This document shows positions 1-5,302 of a DNA stretch of 5,302 bases, in pieces. Location: contig JBGSKY010000227.1 of the NCBI GenBank assembly GCA_041740995.1, positions 1 through 5,302 on the forward strand, read 5' to 3'. Numbering within the stretch: position 1 is the first letter of the stretch; each line of letters starts with the position of its first letter. This stretch comes from JBGSKY01 sp041740995 (lineage in GTDB: Bacteria; Planctomycetota; Planctomycetia; Pirellulales; Pirellulaceae). The notes under the pieces were generated by a model. That model did no database searches, was not told the DNA's origin, and saw only the letters and a program-made list of their open reading frames with translations. The translations under genes were made by a program, and so were the position numbers.

Positions 1-662
1 TGGTCCAGATCGATGACCCGCGATGGAATCCGATCTGGCAAACTTGCGGCGAATTGAATCTGCCGGTGATCATGCACACCGCCGACCCGAGCGCGTTTTT
101 CAAGCCGATCGATCCGACGAACGAACGTGCCGAAGAGCTGCAGCGACATCCGACATGGAGCTTTTACGGTTCAGATTTTCCATCCCGTGATGAATTGCAT
201 CAAGCCCGAAATCGTGTGATCGAGCGTTTTCCAGCAACGCAGTTTATCGCGGCTCATTTTGGCAACGATGCCGAAGACCTTCAACAAACATCGGACTGGT
301 TGGACAGTTATCCGAATTTAGTGGTCGAGTTTGGTTCGCGAATCAGCGAGCTCGGCCGGCAACCTTATACCGCTCGCGAATTCTTTTTAAAGTATCAAGA
401 TCGAATTCTTTTCGGAACCGACGGCCCATGGCCGCTGACACGCATAAATTCGTATTGGCGATTCTTGGAAACCAAGGATGAATACTTTGAGTACGCGGAA
501 AAAGATCCGCCACCGCAAGGGTTGTGGAACATCTACGGCATTTACCTGCCTGACGAAGTATTGAAGAAGGTTTATTACGAAAACGCGGCCCGCGTAATTC
601 CCGGCATTGCGGAGCGGCTGCGGCAACGCGACGTGCCGCTAAAAGTTTCTTCGCTGCCTTGA
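1..662 (+). CDS. Amidohydrolase family protein (amidohydrolase-2, PF04909), 5'-truncated
   Basis: The reading frame is open from the left edge (first whole codon at position 3) to the TGA at 660-662, so the TTG at 54 is internal and the true start lies outside the window; 219 residues are visible. Upstream of 54 the frame reads VQIDDPRWNPIWQTCGE, which continues naturally into LNLPVIMHTAD. Family hallmarks are a histidine in IMHTADP, a second in FIAAHFGN, and the aspartate of LFGTDGPWP, which fit the metal and catalytic positions of a TIM-barrel amidohydrolase. The stretch ISELGRQPYTAREFFLKYQ resembles planctomycete and acidobacterial homologues as I remember them. Members are usually cytoplasmic hydrolases or decarboxylases related to aminocarboxymuconate-semialdehyde decarboxylase; the substrate here cannot be told. 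The N-terminal strand with the first metal ligands is not visible. A radical SAM gene follows 14 bp later on the same strand, suggesting an operon. Confidence 0.88.
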   Translation, partial: VQIDDPRWNPIWQTCGELNLPVIMHTADPSAFFKPIDPTNERAEELQRHPTWSFYGSDFPSRDELHQARNRVIERFPATQFIAAHFGNDAEDLQQTSDWLDSYPNLVVEFGSRISELGRQPYTAREFFLKYQDRILFGTDGPWPLTRINSYWRFLETKDEYFEYAEKDPPPQGLWNIYGIYLPDEVLKKVYYENAARVIPGIAERLRQRDVPLKVSSLP

Positions 663-676
663 TCGCGGATTATTGC

Positions 677-2209
677 ATGTCAAAGATCGTTCTTGCAACG
701 CTCAACGCCCGTTATATTCACGCTTCGTTTGGATTGCGTTATCTGCTGGCCAATTTAGGTGAATTGCAGCGTCAAACGCGGTTGCTTGAGTTCACGATCA
801 ATGACAACACCATCGATATCTTGGCGGCGATACTTGCCGAAGATCCGCAAATTGTTGGACTGGGCGTCTACATTTGGAACGTCGAACCGACCTACAAGTT
901 AGTCTGCGATCTGAAACGAGTTCGTCCTGATTTGATCGTCGTTTTGGGTGGGCCAGAAGTCAGCTACGAAGCTTCGGGGCAACCGATTGTTAGCCTCGCC
1001 GATTATGTTATCGCCGGTGAAGCGGATTTGGCATTTGAACAGCTTTGTCGCCAGATCCTCAACGAAAAACCGCCGTTGCAAAAGATGATTCAAGCCGCCG
1101 TGCCGCTGATGGATCAACTGCAAATGCCATACGAGTTGTACGACGATGAAGACCTTGCCAATCGCGTGCTTTATGTTGAAGTCTCTAGGGGATGTCCATT
1201 CACTTGTGAGTTTTGTCTTTCGTCACTGGAAATTCCCGTCCGTTTAGCGAACTTGGAGTTGTTCTTGCAGGCGATGCAACGACTGTACGATCGGGGTGCA
1301 CGGAAGTTTAAATTTGTCGATCGAACTTTTAATCTCAATCTTCGGGTCAGCCGAGCGATTCTGCAATTCTTTCTCGATCGCTACGAACCAGGATTGTTTC
1401 TGCACTTCGAAATGATTCCCGATCGCTTACCCGAATCGCTGCGTGAATTAATTGGGCAATTTCCCGACGGAGCATTGCAATTCGAAATTGGAATTCAGTC
1501 TTTTGATCCACAAGTTGGCGAGCTGATCAGTCGCAAGCAGGACAACGCAAAACTGGAAGACAACTTTAACTACCTGCGGAACAATACCGGCGTTCATATT
1601 CACGCCGATCTTATTGTCGGTTTGCCCGGCGAGACGCTCGAAAGTTTTGCAAGTGGTTTTGATCGGCTGTATGCCCTCAGACCACAGGAAATCCAAGTCG
1701 GAATCTTGAAGCGGCTGCGCGGCACTCCAATCACTCGGCACGACGATACCTGGCAGATGATTTACAGCCCACATCCACCGTATGAAATTCTGTCAAACCG
1801 TTTGTTAAACTTCCATCAAATCCAACGGCTTCGAAGATTCGCTCGTTATTGGGACCTAATCGGTAATAGCGGAAATTTCACGCAAACGCTGAACTTGATT
1901 TGTAACCCGCGTGAATCGGCGTTTGAGCAAATCGATCGGCTGAGCGAGTTTTTATATCAACGCAATCCCAAGCTGCATGGGGTCGCGATGGATCAACTTT
2001 TTGAAGGCGTGTTCGAGTTTCTACTTCGTCAAAAGCAGCTTGACCGATCTGAAATTGCTGAATCGATTTGGGCCGATTACGGTGCCGGTGGCAAACGACG
2101 TCGTCCAAGCTTTCTCAGTGATTTCGAGCTTCCACCTATTCAGCCAACGTCGAAAATAAAGCCCGCTCAAGAATTACCACCGCGTCAACAACGGCATTTA
2201 ACGCCCTAG
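677..2209 (+). CDS. B12-binding-domain radical SAM protein with DUF4080-type C-terminus
   Basis: This is a 510-residue protein predicted to bind cobalamin and a [4Fe-4S] cluster with S-adenosylmethionine. The N-terminal part (about residues 1-130) is Rossmann-like: the IVLATLNARYIHASFGLRYL opening, IVGLGVYIWN, and IVVLGGPE near residue 92. No DxHxxG cobalamin-ligand motif is apparent, so B12 may bind base-off without a protein histidine. The radical SAM core carries Cx3Cx2C as CPFTCEFC (Cys173, Cys177, Cys180), then FEIGIQS near 270 and DLIVGLPGE near 311-319. The C-terminus ends in PPRQQRHL, in line with the PF13311 (DUF4080) tail as I recall it. ATG 677 is chosen because MSKIVLATLNAR matches the usual family N-terminus. 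A TTG at 659 would give six more residues and a TTGA overlap with the preceding stop, but neither start has a clear ribosome site. The reaction and substrate are unknown. Confidence 0.9.
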   Translation: MSKIVLATLNARYIHASFGLRYLLANLGELQRQTRLLEFTINDNTIDILAAILAEDPQIVGLGVYIWNVEPTYKLVCDLKRVRPDLIVVLGGPEVSYEASGQPIVSLADYVIAGEADLAFEQLCRQILNEKPPLQKMIQAAVPLMDQLQMPYELYDDEDLANRVLYVEVSRGCPFTCEFCLSSLEIPVRLANLELFLQAMQRLYDRGARKFKFVDRTFNLNLRVSRAILQFFLDRYEPGLFLHFEMIPDRLPESLRELIGQFPDGALQFEIGIQSFDPQVGELISRKQDNAKLEDNFNYLRNNTGVHIHADLIVGLPGETLESFASGFDRLYALRPQEIQVGILKRLRGTPITRHDDTWQMIYSPHPPYEILSNRLLNFHQIQRLRRFARYWDLIGNSGNFTQTLNLICNPRESAFEQIDRLSEFLYQRNPKLHGVAMDQLFEGVFEFLLRQKQLDRSEIAESIWADYGAGGKRRRPSFLSDFELPPIQPTSKIKPAQELPPRQQRHLTP

Positions 2210-2238
2210 CAAGTCGCTACAAATTGTCTGCGACATTT

Positions 2239-2544
2239 CTATTGAGCAGCGTCAATGTCCCAAACGTGGACGTCCTTGCTCTTGATCATTGGTCCGACTG
2301 TTGCGTTGAAAATCGCAAAGTGGGGTGTCTGCATGTGTTTCTTGACGGCTTCACGATCGTCGTAAGTTTCATAGAGCAAAACTGCGGTGGGTCGATCCGG
2401 CGATAGGCAAACATCAAACTGGTGGCACCAAGATTCTTTTTCTAGTGAATCCTTCGACTGTTTTTTGACTGCGATTAAGAACGCGTCGAAATGCTCCGGG
2501 TGAATCTCGAAGGTAACGCAAATAACGGCTGTTGGAGATGGCAT
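2239..2544 (-). CDS. ABM-superfamily (antibiotic biosynthesis monooxygenase / quinol monooxygenase-like) protein
   Basis: This is a 101-residue protein with the size and pattern of a single ABM (PF03992) dimeric alpha/beta-barrel domain. Visible marks are a first strand AVICVTFEIHPEHFDAFL, the CHQFDV segment at residues 40-45, LLYETYDDREAV at 57-67, His70, and TPHF at 73-76, followed by a final strand ending DVHVWDI. Family members include cofactor-free quinol oxygenases, haem-degrading enzymes and stress proteins such as YgiN, so the fold is better supported than a reaction. The frame stays open upstream to 2631, but the ATG at 2542-2544 is preferred because homology begins just after it; the upstream residues (RRSAKAVKCWSTVV...) look like translated intergenic DNA and would run into the structured element. 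No good Shine-Dalgarno site is seen. It is convergent with the radical SAM gene (29 bp gap) and follows the fusion gene on the same strand after 192 bp. Confidence 0.85.
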   Translation of the reverse strand: MPSPTAVICVTFEIHPEHFDAFLIAVKKQSKDSLEKESWCHQFDVCLSPDRPTAVLLYETYDDREAVKKHMQTPHFAIFNATVGPMIKSKDVHVWDIDAAQ

Positions 2545-2613
2545 CTTAGAATCTGATTCGTGGCTTGAGATGTATAGTGAAAACCGAACAACGGTAGACC
2601 AACATTTTACTGC

Positions 2614-2704
2614 TTTAGCGGAACGGCGCAAGCCGTCCGGTCCTTCGGCAAGTGAACGTGGGCGTATTTAAGAGGAACCGGAGGGCTTTTGCCCTGCCGC
2701 TGCT
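2614..2704. repeat. Cloverleaf-forming intergenic element, probably a dispersed repeat
   Basis: Four sets of complementary segments nest into one four-way junction. The outer stem pairs AGCGG (2617-2621) with CCGCT (2697-2701). Arm 1 is ACGGC (2623-2627) with GCCGT (2632-2636), closed by a GCAA tetraloop. Arm 2 pairs CCGGT (2637-2641) with ACCGG (2677-2681) around a larger inner segment. Arm 3 is AGGGC (2682-2686) with GCCCT (2691-2695) and a four-base loop (TTTT on plus, AAAA on minus). Junction spacing is only 0-1 base between arms. It lies after the stop of the oxidoreductase-cyclase gene and before the ABM gene, so it would be transcribed between them if they share an mRNA. No T-run follows, so a simple intrinsic terminator is unlikely. 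From memory, similar sequences recur between genes in Rhodopirellula-type genomes; that is not verifiable here. Confidence 0.6.
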
Positions 2705-2736
2705 GTTTAATTCGGCGATTGAAGTTCGATGGTCTC

Positions 2737-4464
2737 TTACTCGATTGCAATCGCTCGGACGGGGCTGCCATCGCCGTTGCTAATCTTCAGCGGCAAAGCG
2801 ATAAACTCGAATGTCGGTTGCGTGATTTGGTCCAAATTGCATAGACCTTCGACAATGAGAATTCCATTAGTGAAAAGTGTTCGGTGAACCGCCGTCCATT
2901 CTTCAAAATTTTCGACATCTGCAATCGAAGGCGCGTCGATGGCGACAAGACTGACTCCGACCGAAACCAAATGTTCGGCAAGCTCAATTGAGATGCGAGG
3001 CAATTTCTCACGATAACTTTCGTCGCCGAAACGTTTCGACCAATCGGTTCGCAAGACAACTCGGTCACCAGAATAAATGGGTACGTTGGCGTTAAAAAAC
3101 CGTTGCAACGTGATCAGCTCGTTTGGCTGGCAAGGTGATAGATTAACGATCTTTGCGAATCCCAAACAAGCCGACAGGTTCTGGTCGTCGATCGGCGCAC
3201 CGTCATGATTGAAGTGACGCGGCGCATCCATGTGCGTCCCGCTGTGCGTCGGCATGTTGACTTGCAAAGAATTCCAACCGTCGCGATCGATGGTCTTGAT
3301 CGGCACGATTTCAACACCTTTTAATCGCGTATCGATCGTCAAGCTGAGATCGATGATTCGCCGTTGGCTGGATCGTGATTGAACATTACTGCCTGCGGTC
3401 GTCAAAACAGGTTCCGGCGACGCAATGCTGGCTGCACCACGGTTGACGCGAAAATCGATCGCAGCGTGGGATTCGTGTGAAGCGTAAATCGCTTCTTGAA
3501 CCCGCAACGTCTTCATATACTCATCGATGTTGGTTTCGAACGGTTCGTCGGTCGAAATGCAATCCAAGAAATGCTTTTGAGCGGCATAAACGCAGTCGCC
3601 AGCAAATCCTCGACGCTCGTGATAATATGGATGCGGGATTTCGGGGTTGCCCAATGTCTGAATCGTGATGCTGCCATCGCCACGTAATCGAATCGTTCCG
3701 CCGTTGCCTTCGACCATCATCTCGCCGAAGGTGTATCGAGGATCTTCGGCGGTCGTTTCGTTGTACCGATTCGCGTCCCAAATCGCGCTCGCTCGATTTT
3801 GAAACTCAAAGTAAACAATCGCTGCATCCTCGCCACGAATCAGCGGGTTGAGTCGTCGCAATCGAGCGGCCACGCTGGTAATTTCACCTAACAGATATCG
3901 AAACGTATCGACGAAATGGACACCTGTTTCGTGAACCAACAACCGCGGCATGTCACGATAGTAAGGTTGGTTTTCAAGGTATGCTTCACGACCCCAGCCG
4001 TCGCCTTGACGGGAACGGAAATAGACTTGGTAGATGTGATCGCCAATCGCGCCGTGATCGATCAGCTTTTTAATCTCGCGATGCCACGGTTGGAAACGAA
4101 AGTTTTCATGAACCATGAAGCGACAATTCGAGTTCTTAATCAGTTGCTCGATCTTCAACGCAATGTCGAACGTTGGTGCCAACGGCTTTTGGCAAATGAT
4201 CGGTCGGCCTAGATGAACAATCGATTCGAGAATGCTTAAATGCGACGAAGGTGGAGTAATAATGTCGATCGCATCGGGTTGAAATTGATCCAGCGCGGTT
4301 TGCAAATCAGTGTAATAGCTGGCGATGCGATACCGTTTGCTCAGTGCGCTCGCCTTGCTCTCATGCGTATCACACAATGCAATCTCGTGGACTTGGCTCA
4401 AGCGCTGCCAAGCGTCCAAATGGAATTGAGCAAAGTATCCCGCGCCGATGCAAAGTATTTTCAT
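2737..4464 (-). CDS. Gfo/Idh/MocA oxidoreductase fused to a cyclase-family metal hydrolase
   Basis: This is a 575-residue two-domain protein. Residues 1 to about 120 are an NAD(P)-binding Rossmann fold: KILCIGAGYFAQFH gives GxGxxA at 7-12, Asp32 ends strand 2 (suggesting NAD preference), and CQKPLA at 91-96 stands where the family has EKP. The substrate-binding alpha/beta domain runs to about 335, with HENFRFQPW at 119-127 and HETGVHFVDT at 178-187, where His183 fits the catalytic position. A linker rich in Ser, Arg and Ala (about 342-369) leads to a cyclase domain (PF04199, about 370-575; nucleotides 2740-3357). It begins IIDLSLTID and carries HSGTHMDAPRHF (His407, His411, Asp413, His417), the metal-binding signature of kynurenine formamidase-like hydrolases, plus VHRTLF with His527 and IVEGL with Glu539. 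ATG 4464 is preferred over the GTG at 4503 because MKILCIGAG is the expected beginning. No stop or frameshift separates the halves. The substrate is unknown; oxidation coupled to hydrolysis is an inference. Confidence 0.9.
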   Translation of the reverse strand: MKILCIGAGYFAQFHLDAWQRLSQVHEIALCDTHESKASALSKRYRIASYYTDLQTALDQFQPDAIDIITPPSSHLSILESIVHLGRPIICQKPLAPTFDIALKIEQLIKNSNCRFMVHENFRFQPWHREIKKLIDHGAIGDHIYQVYFRSRQGDGWGREAYLENQPYYRDMPRLLVHETGVHFVDTFRYLLGEITSVAARLRRLNPLIRGEDAAIVYFEFQNRASAIWDANRYNETTAEDPRYTFGEMMVEGNGGTIRLRGDGSITIQTLGNPEIPHPYYHERRGFAGDCVYAAQKHFLDCISTDEPFETNIDEYMKTLRVQEAIYASHESHAAIDFRVNRGAASIASPEPVLTTAGSNVQSRSSQRRIIDLSLTIDTRLKGVEIVPIKTIDRDGWNSLQVNMPTHSGTHMDAPRHFNHDGAPIDDQNLSACLGFAKIVNLSPCQPNELITLQRFFNANVPIYSGDRVVLRTDWSKRFGDESYREKLPRISIELAEHLVSVGVSLVAIDAPSIADVENFEEWTAVHRTLFTNGILIVEGLCNLDQITQPTFEFIALPLKISNGDGSPVRAIAIE

Positions 4465-4952
4465 TAATGAACTTTTAAAGAGGATGAGCTGACGTCGGTA
4501 CACTCGGAATCGCTGAAACGTTCACGTCTCGTTTTCGCAGCAATATAACCGTGTCGGGGCAAAATATCGAGTCGCAACAGCTTAGTTTCGAAGACGTCGC
4601 CTTTTAGGAGCATTATGTGAGAAGCATCTGGAGGCAACTATTCGACTGCCCAGATACGATGAGCGCACCGTTGCGGTCACGAAGGCAACAGCGATCTAGC
4701 CCAAGGGGCGATATTGTTCTGTTAAAATCTTGTAGGATATTGATTTCGGAGAGGCGACTGAAGATTTGGAACGATTGTTCTACGATTTGAATTCCGACAA
4801 TTTGCAGTCTTCGGCTCGGCAGGCGTTTCGAACGCTCCCTAGCTTGCTCGCTAATGTTGACAGGCAACGAGCTGAGTTTAAAACATCACAGGCACCAAAA
4901 AATGAAGTCTATTCTTTGGTGACTTTTACAATTCCATTGGAGGGAAAATTTC
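4465..4952. other. Divergent intergenic region, mostly unexplained
   Basis: These 488 bp separate the starts of the minus-strand fusion gene and the plus-strand AddB-like gene and should hold both promoters. No convincing sigma-70 pair was found for either gene. The nearest on plus is TTGTTC and GATATT with 16 bp between (about 4715-4742), a poor match. A 6-bp inverted repeat (ATCTGG at 4626-4631, CCAGAT at 4650-4655) has an 18-bp loop and could be chance. A 43-codon ATG ORF at 4659-4790 has no ribosome site and an unremarkable basic composition. The right end overlaps the doubtful ORF at 4766-4963, listed separately. I see no RNA gene, known riboswitch or repeat array here. Confidence 0.6.
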
Positions 4953-4963
4953 TTGGCTGCTGA
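4766..4963 (+). CDS. Possible small protein of unknown function, overlapping the AddB-like start
   Basis: I do not recognise this 65-codon frame. It starts with TTG, with the purine-rich GGAGAGG at 4748-4754 about 11 bases upstream, a little far for an ideal ribosome site. The predicted peptide begins MERLFYDLNSDN, has a possibly helical first half (SSARQAFRTLPSLLANVD) and ends in a short hydrophobic stretch (VYSLVTFTIPLEGKFLGC). It has no signal peptide, metal motif or known domain that I can see. Its TGA at 4961-4963 lies just past the TTG start of the next gene, giving an 11-base overlap of the kind seen in translationally coupled pairs. It may equally be a chance ORF in the upstream region, so this is a candidate only. 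Confidence 0.25.
   Translation: MERLFYDLNSDNLQSSARQAFRTLPSLLANVDRQRAEFKTSQAPKNEVYSLVTFTIPLEGKFLGC
4939..4944 (+). promoter_or_regulatory. Shine-Dalgarno site deciding the TTG start at 4953
   Basis: GGAGGG lies eight bases before TTG 4953, close to ideal spacing and by far the best ribosome site in the window. It fixes the start of the AddB-like gene, which has no ATG in frame until the internal Met62, well inside the conserved region. The site lies within the doubtful upstream ORF. Confidence 0.7.
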
Positions 4964-5302
4964 ATCCCCCATCTCGACTCCGACGCGTCGTCGTCGTTCA
5001 ACGCACTCCCTCAGACGCGACCACAAAAACGCAGGTAAGCAGGTTCAACGAGTTTACCTTGATTGGAATCGCCCGTTGTTGCATTCGGCGATCGACTACC
5101 TTAGACCACATTACACGACCGGTCATCGATGGGACATGAACCACGTGATGCTGGTTCTACCAAGTTCGCTAGCAGGGCGACGTTTACAACACTTGCTTGC
5201 CACGACAGCCGCCCAACACAAATTACTGCTCCGCCCACCGCAGGTGTTAACCTTTGGCGATTTGTCGGAGAAACTTTATAAGGCACAGTTTCCGTTCGCC
5301 AG
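4953..5302 (+). CDS. AddB-like helicase / PD-(D/E)XK nuclease family protein, 3'-truncated
   Basis: The frame is open from 4923 to the right edge; with TTG 4953 as start, 116 codons are visible. Residues 34-116 read VYLDWNRPLLHSAIDYL, then HVMLVLPSSLAGRRLQHLL, then LRPPQVLTFGDLSEKLY. This matches my memory of the N-terminus of large (about 1,000-residue) planctomycete proteins annotated as PD-(D/E)XK nuclease family, distantly like AddB, where the N-terminal UvrD-like helicase module precedes a C-terminal nuclease. Such proteins process double-strand DNA ends for recombination. The helicase remainder and the nuclease motif lie outside the window, so the call rests on the N-terminus alone. Before the conserved part is a basic, probably disordered leader of 33 residues containing four consecutive arginines encoded by four CGT codons (4986-4997). 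An addA-like partner would be expected downstream. Confidence 0.6.
   Translation, partial: MAAESPISTPTRRRRSTHSLRRDHKNAGKQVQRVYLDWNRPLLHSAIDYLRPHYTTGHRWDMNHVMLVLPSSLAGRRLQHLLATTAAQHKLLLRPPQVLTFGDLSEKLYKAQFPFA

Noticed and set aside
54..662. TTG at 54 as the start of the amidohydrolase
   Set aside because: The frame is open to the window edge and the upstream residues (DDPRWNPIW...) fit the family, so the gene begins outside the window.
659..676. TTG 659 as the radical SAM start, with a TTGA overlap
   Set aside because: The family N-terminus matches MSKIVLATLNAR at ATG 677, and there is no ribosome site for either start to favour the upstream one.
2213..2234. Possible terminator between the convergent genes
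   Set aside because: GTCGC pairs with GCGAC, with a small inner ACA/TGT pairing, but the stem is short, bulged and lacks a T-run.
2571..2602. Minus-strand promoter for the ABM gene (TATACA-like -10)
   Set aside because: The only plausible -35 (TTGGTC) is 20 bp away and both boxes match poorly.
2545..2631. 29-residue N-terminal extension of the ABM protein
   Set aside because: The extension shows no family similarity, reads into the structured intergenic element, and the shorter form has the usual length for a single ABM domain.
3916..4467. Plus-strand ORFs opposite the fusion gene (3916-4212 and 4240-4467)
   Set aside because: They are antisense to a strongly supported conserved protein, and their translations have no recognisable motifs.
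4659..4790. 43-codon ATG ORF in the same frame as the AddB-like gene
   Set aside because: It has no ribosome site and ends well before the AddB-like frame opens at 4923, so it is neither an N-terminal extension nor a supported gene.
4613..4867. Minus-strand 84-codon ORF in the divergent intergenic region
   Set aside because: It starts with TTG without a ribosome site, has no recognisable motif, and overlaps the likely promoter region of the plus-strand gene.

Overview
The window looks like chromosomal DNA of a planctomycete, most likely a Rhodopirellula/Pirellula-type member of the Pirellulaceae. This is an inference. It rests on moderate GC (about half), weak or absent Shine-Dalgarno sites at most starts, use of TTG starts, protein sequences that resemble planctomycete versions of their families, and a structured intergenic element of a kind I associate with these genomes. 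No rRNA, tRNA, CRISPR array, transposase or phage gene was seen.

Layout. (1) Positions 1-662, plus strand: the C-terminal part of an amidohydrolase-2 family (PF04909) metal-dependent hydrolase, cut by the left window edge. (2) 677-2209, plus: a cobalamin-binding-domain radical SAM protein with a DUF4080-type C-terminus, 14 bp after the amidohydrolase stop and probably co-transcribed with it. (3) 2239-2544, minus: a small antibiotic-biosynthesis-monooxygenase (ABM) fold protein, convergent with the radical SAM gene. (4) 2614-2704: an intergenic element that folds on paper into a four-way cloverleaf. (5) 2737-4464, minus: one 575-residue ORF joining a Gfo/Idh/MocA NAD(P)-dependent oxidoreductase to a metal-dependent cyclase/kynurenine-formamidase-like hydrolase. 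(6) 4465-4952: a divergent intergenic region of 488 bp, with one doubtful 65-codon ORF at its right end. (7) 4953 to the right edge, plus: the start of an AddB-like helicase/PD-(D/E)XK nuclease family protein, with a TTG start behind a strong Shine-Dalgarno sequence.

How the genes may work together. The fusion protein and the ABM protein lie on the same strand and both suggest small-molecule catabolism: oxidation of a sugar- or polyol-like compound, hydrolysis of a lactone, amide or similar bond, and possibly oxygenation of a downstream product. The amidohydrolase could be part of similar chemistry, but it lies on the other strand beside a radical SAM enzyme of unknown substrate. The AddB-like gene belongs to DNA repair and is unrelated.

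The two most noteworthy items are the oxidoreductase-cyclase fusion and the cloverleaf element. Neither proves a new system; both can be tested by comparative searches.
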